Of a stretch of 64,000 nucleotides of DNA, positions 39,086-46,958 are shown in pieces. This DNA is from Nitrospirales bacterium (GTDB taxonomy: Bacteria > Nitrospirota > Nitrospiria > Nitrospirales > UBA8639). The notes below the pieces were generated by a model that worked only from the letters and a program-made list of their open reading frames with translations, had not been told where the DNA came from and did no database searches. How positions within the stretch are numbered: the first letter of the stretch is position 1; every line of letters starts with the position of its first letter. The DNA is taken from the NCBI GenBank assembly GCA_021604005.1, contig BQIV01000008.1, forward strand, positions 1-64,000, in the 5' to 3' direction. A program made the translations under genes and the position numbers.

Positions 39086-39583
39086 ATGAATCGTGTTCAA
39101 GCATGCTCTTGTTTCTTTGGATTCGCTATCAGTAGCATCATTCTCTCGGGTGGCGTTGCCTGGAATGAGGCGTTCGCGGAATCTTTCACTGCTGTGTGTG
39201 AAGCGGTGAAAGAAAAGGCCTGGAAAGCCGAGCGAGTCGTTGCCAAGCGTCAACGTGCCGTGGAAATGGCGCGCAACAAGACGCGTCTCGCTCAATCCCA
39301 ACTGGTGGAATGTCACCCTGGCGCCGTATTTTCAATAGGACGTGCTCAACGCTGTGCACAAGCGCAATCGGATGTTCCGCGTCAGGTGAACGTTCAAGTA
39401 CAAGTTGAAGATCAACTTGCCATCGCGAGGACGGATCTTCAGGACAAGCAGCAGCGGGTTGTACAAGAATGTCTGACCGAAGGATTGAGCGTGACAGCCC
39501 ATGATGTATTTGTTCGGATTTCAGCGCTTGAAGCCGAGCTGCAAGAGCTCAAGTCTTTGTTACGACAATTTGACGATGAGTAG
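39086..39583 (+). CDS. exported coiled-coil protein of unknown function
   Basis: 165 residues from ATG 39086. A signal peptide (ACSCFFGFAISSIILSGGVA, probable cleavage after NEAFA) is followed by a mostly helical, charged protein with coiled-coil heptads (ALEAELQELKSLLRQFDDE at the end). Five cysteines occur after the signal region. The frame is open from 39059, with no better ribosome site there. No family recognised. Confidence 0.6.
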   Translation: MNRVQACSCFFGFAISSIILSGGVAWNEAFAESFTAVCEAVKEKAWKAERVVAKRQRAVEMARNKTRLAQSQLVECHPGAVFSIGRAQRCAQAQSDVPRQVNVQVQVEDQLAIARTDLQDKQQRVVQECLTEGLSVTAHDVFVRISALEAELQELKSLLRQFDDE

Positions 39584-39665
39584 CCGAATTCCGAATTCAA
39601 GCCCCTCTTTTGAGGAATAGCCTTCAGACCTGTCGGTATGCAAAAGTAGGCGCCAGTAAACAGAT

Positions 39666-39803
39666 GGGCACCTCTAAAAACCGTCCCTTTCCGCGATGAC
39701 GGCGTCAGCCGCGTGCTCAAATCCTTATGTATGCCTCTATACACTGTGGTTTTGCGCGGGACTTCCTTGCCCTCACGAAAAAATCCTGGTTTTTAGAGGT
39801 GCA
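39666..39803. mobile_element. 138-bp miniature inverted-repeat element, copy 2
   Basis: Terminal repeats GGGCACCTCTAAAAACC and GGTTTTTAGAGGTGCA bound the element, flanked by a CAGAT direct repeat (39661-39665 and 39804-39808). Same length and orientation as the copy at 36884. Differences between the copies are single-base, scattered substitutions. Confidence 0.92.
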
Positions 39804-39843
39804 CAGATGATGATTTGACGTCTTCTACGCAACTCAAGGCATT

Positions 39844-40317
39844 GTGAACTCATTCCGACCTATCTTCTCTCTGCTTCAATTGCTTCTCAGCATTGTGCTG
39901 ACGTTGGGAATGGGGCTGTACATATTCTGGACGATAGCCGGCAGTACCCTTCCTGATACACCCAAGACTCAAGCGATGGTGGTTCCAAGTGAAGTCGTGC
40001 AGGGGTGGGCCCAAACATTTCCACATGCTCCGACATTAGCTGTGGCTCTGACAACGGAGCATTTTCGTGATGGTCGGGCCCCGGAAACGTGGGTGGAAGA
40101 TATGCGAGAACTCTGGTCGCAGTTACGGTTTCGTTATCGGACTGGGCAGGTCCAATCAGGATGGACCAACGGGGATACCGCGCTCGTCATCTATCATGCG
40201 ACGAGTACCAGTATTTGGGGAAAACATACACGGCGAGAGGAATATCGGCTGATCAAAAACGACGAAGGTCAATGGCTTCTTAATCAGTTTCGGTTAATGA
40301 ATGATCAGATTCTGTAA
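39844..40317 (+). CDS. membrane-anchored protein of unknown function
   Basis: 157 residues with GTG start 39844. One N-terminal transmembrane helix (LLQLLLSIVLTLGMGLYIFW) leads to a soluble domain with a compact alpha/beta pattern (MVVPSEVVQGWAQTF, then TALVIYHATSTSIWGKHTRR and LIKNDEGQWLLNQFRLM), which resembles the SnoaL/NTF2-like shape by pattern only. The ribosome site is poor. It follows element copy 2 by 36 bases, so its promoter may lie in or left of the element. Confidence 0.55.
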   Translation: MNSFRPIFSLLQLLLSIVLTLGMGLYIFWTIAGSTLPDTPKTQAMVVPSEVVQGWAQTFPHAPTLAVALTTEHFRDGRAPETWVEDMRELWSQLRFRYRTGQVQSGWTNGDTALVIYHATSTSIWGKHTRREEYRLIKNDEGQWLLNQFRLMNDQIL

Positions 40318-41118
40318 GCATCATTAAGCACCGTCAATCGTCAATGGTTTTGTATCGGTGCGTAGAGGTTCTGACCACAAGCATTGAATTCTATTTTTCT
40401 TCCGGCGCGGCACATCCTATACGGGTATGAGTCTGTATGATTCGGTAGAAAATAGGGACGTCTTCATAGAGGCAAAAAAGAGAAGTAAATGTAACAAATT
40501 TGTTACGATCGTGTTTTGCCTGAACGCAGAACTGTTGTGCTCCAAACCCATCCGAAGACGATACAGAAAGCCAGGGTGAACAATAGATCGAAGGATTTCA
40601 TAAGAATAGGACTCCTGTGACTGTGTGAGACATCGTGACATATTCGGTCATGGTGCGCAGGCGTTGGACTATTTAGATATTCCACAAAAGACCTATGGCT
40701 GTGTGACATATACTTGAAATCCCCATCGATTCGTGCAGAGCAATAATCGCAGTGACTGGATGAACGTGTTGAGCTGTTTGAGAAAGTGGGTGTTCCATGT
40801 TCATGTGATTTATTCGAGTCTGACCCTAAAATATGATGGTATGAGGAGTTATGAGACGTTACCCTTAGGGGATGGTGACTTGTGCTTGTTCTTTTTTGTT
40901 GCTTTTTTTTTGGTGGTAGGCTATCGTTCTTTTTACCGTAGCTATCTTCTGTGGGCCTGGTAGCTAGGTGTCGAACGGGATGGCCCTGAATAAGTGTTGT
41001 TTTGCCATAGAACTTATTTTGGAAGTCAGACCACAGTCGCCATAATCGAGCGTTCTCGGGTTTCTCCTTCCACGTCTGTATCGCAAAACAACAACCGTTA
41101 AATCAAAGGAGGAACCCG
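40318..41118. other. intergenic region with one possible small gene
   Basis: 801 bases hold no long gene. A 32-codon minus-strand frame at 40503-40601 is listed separately. A plus-strand frame at 40733-40963 has no ribosome site. The last 100 bases are the leader of the RNA-binding protein gene. Confidence 0.4.
40503..40601 (-). CDS. putative 32-residue membrane peptide
   Basis: ATG 40601 follows AGGAG ten bases upstream. The product starts MKSFDLLFTLAFCIVFGWVW and ends with a basic tail (RSGKTRS), one predicted transmembrane helix. It is too short to assign to a family. The ribosome site and the hydrophobic, positively ended pattern are the only support. Confidence 0.3.
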   Translation of the reverse strand: MKSFDLLFTLAFCIVFGWVWSTTVLRSGKTRS

Positions 41119-41436
41119 ATGGGTTCAAAAATTTACGTCGGAGGTTTGCCCTATTCGGCAGTCGACCAAGAATTGTCCGATTTATTTAGTCCGCACGGGA
41201 ATGTCGAATCGGCCCGGATCATCATGGATAAGTTTACCGGACGATCCAGAGGGTTCGGATTTGTCGAAATGACCACCGATGAAGAAGCGAAGGCGGCGAT
41301 TGAAGCGTTGAACGGAACGGAGATGGGTGGCAGAACCTTGACGGTAAACGAAGCCCGTCCGCAAACACCTCGCTCACGCGATGGTGGCGGATTTGGCGGC
41401 GGCGGATATGGCGGCGGGGGCGGACGAAGGTTTTAA
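41119..41436 (+). CDS. RNA-recognition-motif protein with glycine-rich tail
   Basis: 105 residues: one RRM with RNP2 IYVGGLPY and RNP1 RGFGFVEM, then a Gly/Arg-rich tail (DGGGFGGGGYGGGGGRRF). This is the architecture of the cyanobacterial Rbp and other bacterial glycine-rich RNA-binding proteins, often cold-inducible RNA chaperones. The ribosome site AAAGGAGG is strong and the 5' leader is long, which fits post-transcriptional control. A terminator follows. Not obviously linked to the proteasome operon downstream. Confidence 0.93.
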   Translation: MGSKIYVGGLPYSAVDQELSDLFSPHGNVESARIIMDKFTGRSRGFGFVEMTTDEEAKAAIEALNGTEMGGRTLTVNEARPQTPRSRDGGGFGGGGYGGGGGRRF

Positions 41437-41488
41437 CAAATCGGAAGCCTATTCCCATAGCGACTGCTTCACGAATCTGATCATGAAT

Positions 41489-41528
41489 GCAGGGGGTCTT
41501 TATACATTGAGACCCTCTGCTTTTTTTT
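41489..41528 (+). terminator. terminator of the RNA-binding protein gene
   Basis: GCAGGGGGTCT (41489-41499) pairs with AGACCCTCTGC (41510-41520), with one mismatch, and is followed by eight T's. Confidence 0.9.
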
Positions 41529-41742
41529 GTCTGAAAATGAGAATGCGTCTTTGGGGGTGGTTTGTGGCTTGAACATCCTGGTGAATACCGTGATAATGGG
41601 TATATCGCGGTCCGTGTTATAGACGTTTCACATAGCTTCTGCTGGTTGGAAACGTTGCACCGCGTCCGGTGGAGTGCTCATTTTCTATTAAGAACATATT
41701 GGAATTCGCTATAATTACCTCTGTTGTGAATTGGATACTGGT
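41529..41742. other. upstream region of the proteasome operon
   Basis: 214 bases between a terminator and the ATPase gene should hold the operon promoter. No clear -35/-10 pair was assigned. The ribosome site for ATG 41743 is weak. Confidence 0.4.
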
Positions 41743-43509
41743 ATGAGTGATCGTGATCCGCGTGCCGATAGTCAGCCCCGTCCTCGTTCGTCTACACATC
41801 AAGCTGGTTCTTCTCGTGTTTCAGCTCAGCCCAGTCCGCTTGCTTTGCTTGATGAATGTTTAGCCTCTATGCCAGAAGGCGATCATCGGATAGCTGTGCT
41901 TGGGAAGCTCAAGCAACTTATGTTGCAGCAAGGTGTGGAGCAGCAGCAACGTGAGATGGAAGTCAATAAACTGAATACCGTTGTCGAAAAGTTAACGGCA
42001 CCAGCTAATCGAATTGGCACGCTTGTCGATTTACCGGAAGATGATATGGCACGGATCATTGTCGGTGGAAGTGAATTTTATGCCAATATCGATCCTCGGC
42101 TTGAGCGTGCAGACTTACTGATTGGTTCGCAAGTGCTGGTGAATGAAGCCTACGTGGTCATTCGGTCGTTAGGGTACGATGTGAATGGTCCAATTCTCAA
42201 AGTTCGTGAAGTGCTGGCTGACGGACGGCTGCGAATGGATCAAGAGCCGGGTCGTCCGGGTATACTGTTACAACGAGCGGCCGAGTTACGCGACACAGAA
42301 TTCAAGCCGGGGGATGAAGTGCGTGTTGACCCGACGCTGAGGCTGGTGATTGAACGACTTGAGAAGTCGCACACGGAAGGACATGTCCTTGATGAAGTGC
42401 CATCGGTGACGTGGGAGCACATTGGTGGTCAGAAGAAGGCCATTGCCGCGATTCGGCGAGCAATCGAATATCCTCTCCTTCACCGTCAAACCTTTCAACA
42501 GTATCAATTTACACAACCCAAAGGATTTTTACTTCATGGACCTCCGGGGTGTGGCAAGACATTGATTGGACAGGCCACGGCGGCTAGCTTGGCGCAATTA
42601 GTCAAAGCGAAGGCTGAGGCCATGACGGGCGATCAGTTCCACGGGAGTGGCAGGAATAGCTTTCCTCCGATAGAGCGAGGGAGTTTTCTCCATGTCAAAG
42701 GGCCTGAGGTGCTGAATATGTGGGTTGGCGAGTCTGAGCGAATTGTACGAGACCTCTTTGCTCAAGCTCGCGAACGTCGTCAATCCGGCTTCTTGCCGTT
42801 TATTTTTATTGATGAAGCCGAGTCGATCCTTGGTACGAGGCGTGCCGTTCGCTCATACAATGTCGCCAGTACGCTTGTTCCCATGTTTTGTGCGGAGTTA
42901 GATGGAATTGAGTCACTTCATGATGTGGTAGTAATTCTTGCGACAAATCGTCCTGATCTGATTGATCCAGCAGTGTTGCGGTCAGGCAGAATTGATCGAA
43001 AGGTAAAAATATCCCGCCCGAATCGTGAGGCGGCTACCGAGATTCTTCAGATCTACCTGTCTCCTGAAATCCCTCTTCATGCAGATGTTCTCCAAGCCTC
43101 AGACGGGAATTGTGAGTTAGCCCGTCAAACGATGATCACGGCACTTCTAGATCGAGTGTTTGCGCGAACCGAAGAGAACAGGGTTCTAGCTATTCGTTTA
43201 CGAAATGGTCGTCGAGACATCCTCTATCGTTCTGACTTGTTAAGTGGTGCCGTGTTGGCCAGCATCGTCCGTCGAGCGAAGGAAAAAGCTGTGGAACGTG
43301 AGATTGAGGGAAAGGATACAGGAATGTCTGATGAAGATTTATCACATGCTGTGCACGAAGAGTTTCGTGAAGGTGAAATTTTCCCACCAGATGATTCAGC
43401 TGAAGAATGGTTGAAATTACTGGACCATCATCCTGATCAAGTCATCGGCGTTTCGTCGTTTCGGGGTGAATCCTCAACGATCGAACGTGCCATCCATACG
43501 ATTATTTAA
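41743..43509 (+). CDS. arc: proteasome-activating AAA ATPase (ARC/Mpa)
   Basis: Hexameric unfoldase that recognises Pup-tagged proteins and feeds them to the 20S proteasome. 588 residues: a coiled-coil N-terminus (about 35-85), tandem OB domains (about 90-210), then one AAA domain with Walker A GPPGCGKT (266-273), Walker B FIFIDEAES (Asp357-Glu358) and SRH arginine residues in TNRPDLIDPAVLRSGRIDRK. The insertion with the pore-proximal segment (AEAMTGDQFHGSG) is present. The C-terminus ends IERAIHTII and lacks the GQYL tail that docks Mpa to the proteasome in actinobacteria. First gene of the operon; dop starts four bases after its stop. TTG 41731 is an alternative start. Confidence 0.94.
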   Translation: MSDRDPRADSQPRPRSSTHQAGSSRVSAQPSPLALLDECLASMPEGDHRIAVLGKLKQLMLQQGVEQQQREMEVNKLNTVVEKLTAPANRIGTLVDLPEDDMARIIVGGSEFYANIDPRLERADLLIGSQVLVNEAYVVIRSLGYDVNGPILKVREVLADGRLRMDQEPGRPGILLQRAAELRDTEFKPGDEVRVDPTLRLVIERLEKSHTEGHVLDEVPSVTWEHIGGQKKAIAAIRRAIEYPLLHRQTFQQYQFTQPKGFLLHGPPGCGKTLIGQATAASLAQLVKAKAEAMTGDQFHGSGRNSFPPIERGSFLHVKGPEVLNMWVGESERIVRDLFAQARERRQSGFLPFIFIDEAESILGTRRAVRSYNVASTLVPMFCAELDGIESLHDVVVILATNRPDLIDPAVLRSGRIDRKVKISRPNREAATEILQIYLSPEIPLHADVLQASDGNCELARQTMITALLDRVFARTEENRVLAIRLRNGRRDILYRSDLLSGAVLASIVRRAKEKAVEREIEGKDTGMSDEDLSHAVHEEFREGEIFPPDDSAEEWLKLLDHHPDQVIGVSSFRGESSTIERAIHTII

Positions 43510-43513
43510 CACG

Positions 43514-45037
43514 ATGTCCACTTCGCTGAGACTCTTTGGTCTAGAAACCGAGTATGGAATTACCCGAGAGGATCAGCGTGATGTTGATCCTGTGGTCGAG
43601 TCCATGGAATTGGTTCGTGCACATATTCATGGTGAATTTGAACAACAGTGGGACTATCGTGGCGAAGATCCTCATGCAGATCAGCGTGGCTTTCGAGTCT
43701 CTGGTTTGCAGCAGGATAAAGAGGAAGAAGAGTTTGTACAGGAAGATGCTCTGCGCTCATTGTCCTTTTACGAGATGAAGAGCGATTTAATCTTACGTAA
43801 CGGAGCCAGGTTTTATAACGATCATACCCATCCAGAGTATTCAACTCCCGAATGTCGAACGCTGCGTGACCTTGTGGCCCATGACCGAGCAGGCGAACGC
43901 ATCGTGCAACAGGCTGCGGATCGCCGCAATCGGGACCTTGGCAGTCCAGCCGTACAACTCTATAAAAATAATACTGACTTTCACGGCCATAGTTATGGCT
44001 GTCATGATAACTACTTGGTTGCTCGCGCTATCCCGTTTTCTGAATTACAAGCCGCACTGATTCCCTTTTTAGTCAGTCGTCAAGTGATAGCCGGTGCAGG
44101 AAAAATTGGAATGGAAAAGCAAGAGCAGGGGTATCGGCCTGGAGGCTTTCAATTATCACAACGTGCGGATTTCATGGAGGTAGCGCTTGGTGTCGATACC
44201 ATGTTTAATCGGTCGATATTAAATACACGTGATGAACCCCATGCCGATCGCGAAACGTACCGCCGTCTCCATTTGATTGTTGGTGATGCGAATATGTGTG
44301 AGTATGCGACCGCACTCAAAATTGGCACGACCCGTCTCGTGTTGGATTTAATTAGTCAGCATGTTGCACCGGTTGTGGAGCTAGAGAACCCGGTCCAGGC
44401 TATTCAAGCGTTCTCGCGAGATCCAGAGCTCAAGACTGTTGTGACTCGGACGCATGGCGCTCCGGTTTCGGCTTGCCACATCCAAGCACTCTATTTAGAC
44501 GCGGCTCAAAAGGCATTGGCCGGGCTCGATGAAGAAACAGACTGGATTCTGGCCGAATGGGAGCGCGTGCTGACACTCTTGGAACAAGACCGTCGGGCAT
44601 TGGTTGGTGTCTTAGACTGGGTGACCAAATTGTCGTTACTCGAGCGTTTTCGGCAAGAGGAACAGTTGGAATGGTCCGATCCTTGGCTTGTCAGTTTGGA
44701 TCTTGAATATCACAATGTGAATCCCGAACGTGGGTTGTATTTAGGGGTAGAGGCCGAAGGACAGGGCAAACGCTTGTGTTGTGAAGACGACATACTGATG
44801 GCGATGAATGAGGGGCCTGCCGATACGCGAGGCGGCATTCGAGGTGTGTGTGTCAGACGATTTGGGCCGCAGATACAGGCAGTACAGTGGGAGCGTATCC
44901 AATTTACGCCGGAGGCTGGCAGATCACAGATTCTTGATTTGAATCATGCCGTTGACCCCACGGCAGTTAAGGCTATCAGATCAGCTCTTGATAGGGCTGA
45001 GAATCTTTCCGATGTGGGAATGTTATCAACGAGATAG
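43514..45037 (+). CDS. dop: depupylase/deamidase Dop
   Basis: Removes Pup-type modifiers from substrates (and deamidates Pup where it ends in Gln). 507 residues in the glutamine-synthetase-like ligase fold, with GLETEYG at the N-terminus, GARFYNDHTHPEYSTPEC (Asp103), LYKNNTDFHG, QLSQRADFMEV and NTRDEPHADR. Told apart from PafA by the early insertion (about residues 46-85, including a run of Glu), which corresponds to the Dop loop, and by the order arc-dop-pup-prcB-prcA-pafA. The start ATG 43514 is four bases after arc; a longer start at 43466 would overlap arc. Confidence 0.93.
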   Translation: MSTSLRLFGLETEYGITREDQRDVDPVVESMELVRAHIHGEFEQQWDYRGEDPHADQRGFRVSGLQQDKEEEEFVQEDALRSLSFYEMKSDLILRNGARFYNDHTHPEYSTPECRTLRDLVAHDRAGERIVQQAADRRNRDLGSPAVQLYKNNTDFHGHSYGCHDNYLVARAIPFSELQAALIPFLVSRQVIAGAGKIGMEKQEQGYRPGGFQLSQRADFMEVALGVDTMFNRSILNTRDEPHADRETYRRLHLIVGDANMCEYATALKIGTTRLVLDLISQHVAPVVELENPVQAIQAFSRDPELKTVVTRTHGAPVSACHIQALYLDAAQKALAGLDEETDWILAEWERVLTLLEQDRRALVGVLDWVTKLSLLERFRQEEQLEWSDPWLVSLDLEYHNVNPERGLYLGVEAEGQGKRLCCEDDILMAMNEGPADTRGGIRGVCVRRFGPQIQAVQWERIQFTPEAGRSQILDLNHAVDPTAVKAIRSALDRAENLSDVGMLSTR

Positions 45038-45048
45038 AGAGGACACAT

Positions 45049-45294
45049 ATGATGAAGATGATACAGGAAACTCATGCTCGAACATTCATGCTGAATGCAT
45101 TATCACATCCAATTGGACTGGAACGACGGGAGCAACCGAGTCATCCACTTCCCAGGCCTTTAGGACCATCGGAAGATGGCGGCGGGCCCAAGCGGCCCGA
45201 TACCGAGTCGGCTGAAAAGGATAATCTATTAAAACGTATGCGCAAGGTTGATCCCAAGCAAGCCGAGCGTTACCGACAACGGACAGGGGAATAG
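45049..45294 (+). CDS. pup: prokaryotic ubiquitin-like modifier (Pup/UBact)
   Basis: 81 residues, acidic and basic mix with no globular domain, typical of Pup. The C-terminus is RYRQRTGE. Pup is attached through its C-terminal Glu to substrate lysines; ending in Glu rather than Gln means PafA can use it directly without deamidation. Gram-negative Pup-like proteins of this form, from Nitrospirota and other phyla, have been described as UBact. Ribosome site GAGAGGA; ATG 45049 or 45052. It lies between dop and prcB, and its stop TAG overlaps the next start (TAGTGATG). The N-terminus is His/Pro/Gly-rich and poorly conserved. Confidence 0.92.
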   Translation: MMKMIQETHARTFMLNALSHPIGLERREQPSHPLPRPLGPSEDGGGPKRPDTESAEKDNLLKRMRKVDPKQAERYRQRTGE

Positions 45295-46109
45295 TGATGG
45301 TGGGACGACACGGCGATTTCATGCACATGTTGCGAGAGCACGGGTATTCATTTGATCCATTGCACGTGGCTCAAACACAGGGGGCTTCTTCCCAAAGCGG
45401 TCATCATGTTCAACACTCCATGATGACCCAAGGGACGACGGTTCTTGCGTTTAAGTATCAGGATGGTGTGATCGTTGGCGGAGACCGTCGAGCGACTGCG
45501 GGGATGACGGTCATGTATGATCGAACGGATAAAGTCTTGGAACTTGACAGGTTTTGCGTCATGGCGATTGCCGGGGTTCCCGCCACCGCATTCGAAATGG
45601 CACGAATCCTTGAACATTCATTTAAATACTATCGACGAAGTCAGCTTCAAGACTTGAGTTTTGAAGGCAAGCTCCGGGCGTTGACCAAACTCCTCAAAGA
45701 AAATGCCCCGGCCGCCATTGCTGGGACCGGGACCGTGGCCCCGGTATTTGCCGGGTTTGACCTGGATGCACAGGAGGGAAAGATTTTCTTTTACGATATT
45801 CTCGGGGCTGAGTTTGAAGGAGTTGACTATGCCGTCTCTGGATCTGGGTCGCCGACCATTCGTGGGATTCTTCATTACTTACACCGGTGGGGACAGACGC
45901 CTCTCTATCAACTTCCTGAGGAAGATGCCATCGTGTTGCTTATGCGTCTGTTGAGTAGTGCGGCTGAATTTGATGCGGCGACAGGCGGGATTAATTATGA
46001 GGCAAACCTCTTTCCGATTGTCAAACGTATTTCCTCGAATGGGGTGGAGCCTATTGCTCCTGAACGCTTACAAACTCTCTGTGCGTCGCAGGTGATGCGT
46101 TATGTATGA
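45294..46109 (+). CDS. prcB: proteasome beta subunit, catalytic
   Basis: The peptidase ring of the 20S proteasome. 271 residues including a propeptide of about 47 ending G-TTVLAFKY; self-cleavage exposes the catalytic Thr48. Conserved Asp and Lys of the active site are in GGDRRATAG and TDKVLELD. GSGSPTIRGILHYL and AAEFDAATGG are family-typical. The GTG at 45294 overlaps the pup stop; ATG 45297 is the alternative. It overlaps prcA by eight bases. Confidence 0.95.
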   Translation: MMVGRHGDFMHMLREHGYSFDPLHVAQTQGASSQSGHHVQHSMMTQGTTVLAFKYQDGVIVGGDRRATAGMTVMYDRTDKVLELDRFCVMAIAGVPATAFEMARILEHSFKYYRRSQLQDLSFEGKLRALTKLLKENAPAAIAGTGTVAPVFAGFDLDAQEGKIFFYDILGAEFEGVDYAVSGSGSPTIRGILHYLHRWGQTPLYQLPEEDAIVLLMRLLSSAAEFDAATGGINYEANLFPIVKRISSNGVEPIAPERLQTLCASQVMRYV

Positions 46110-46929
46110 AGAGCCGTATCGCTGGATTGAAGCGGTTGGAAATCGTCGTCAATATTTGGATGAACAATTTAAGCAAGGCAGTCCGGTGGTTGCGCTTTCC
46201 TGTGATGAGGGGATTGTGCTTGTGAGCGCGAGTCGTGGGACGCCAAAACTCTATGAAATCTATGATCGTATCGCGTTGGGGGGCATGGGACATCCCGCTG
46301 ATTTGGAAAAACTGAGGTTTCAATTATTGGACATGGCCCATCTTGAAGGCTTTACTCGCTCGCCATCCGATGTGACAGGGGCTCGACTCTTGAAAAACGG
46401 TCTGGCTCCAACGGTGAAGCAAGCCTTTGAGGAAATATTCAAAGCTCCGTTTATCGCCAAAATACTGTTGGCTGAATTAGGTGCAACTCGGGAGAAAGAC
46501 CGGTTTCTTACAATCGATTATGATGGAACGTTTGAAGAAACGAACATCTGCTCACTCCTGGCCGGCACTCGTGCGATTCACACACCACTGTTCGATGAAC
46601 TCAGAAATAGAATTGGAGCGTCCGTTCCTTCTCTCAAAGAAGGAATTGATATGGCCGTGAGGGTGTGGGCGAAAGGATCGTTGTTGCATACGACCATCTC
46701 TTCCGATGCGAACAGTCATGAGATACCGGCAGAGGGACAAGAGAAGGGAGAATCCATGCCCGACTTTGATGACGAGGACGTGCAACGTCATGCACGGCAG
46801 CAGTTTGCCGATGTGACACTCGAATGTTCTCTCATCGATCGTCGTCTGTCTGGATCATCGAAGTACCGTGTTCTGTCTGACGATGAAGTGACTCGCCTCC
46901 TTCCACCGGCGTTGCAACCCGTTCGATAA
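46102..46929 (+). CDS. prcA: proteasome alpha subunit, structural
   Basis: Forms the outer rings and gate of the 20S proteasome. 275 residues with the alpha-type fold (VVALSCDEGIVLVSASRGTPKLYEIYDRIALGGMG) and no catalytic threonine. The N-terminus MYEEPYRW is the gating segment. The C-terminus extends in an acidic loop (EGQEKGESMPDFDDEDVQ) beyond the core. It starts eight bases before the end of prcB, and pafA follows 29 bases later. Confidence 0.93.
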   Translation: MYEEPYRWIEAVGNRRQYLDEQFKQGSPVVALSCDEGIVLVSASRGTPKLYEIYDRIALGGMGHPADLEKLRFQLLDMAHLEGFTRSPSDVTGARLLKNGLAPTVKQAFEEIFKAPFIAKILLAELGATREKDRFLTIDYDGTFEETNICSLLAGTRAIHTPLFDELRNRIGASVPSLKEGIDMAVRVWAKGSLLHTTISSDANSHEIPAEGQEKGESMPDFDDEDVQRHARQQFADVTLECSLIDRRLSGSSKYRVLSDDEVTRLLPPALQPVR

Positions 46930-46958
46930 TTCTTCATTCATGACACGAAAGCTTGTTC

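Noticed and set aside
40733-40963. 76-codon plus-strand frame with a hydrophobic end
   Set aside because: No ribosome site and the composition looks like AT-rich non-coding DNA.
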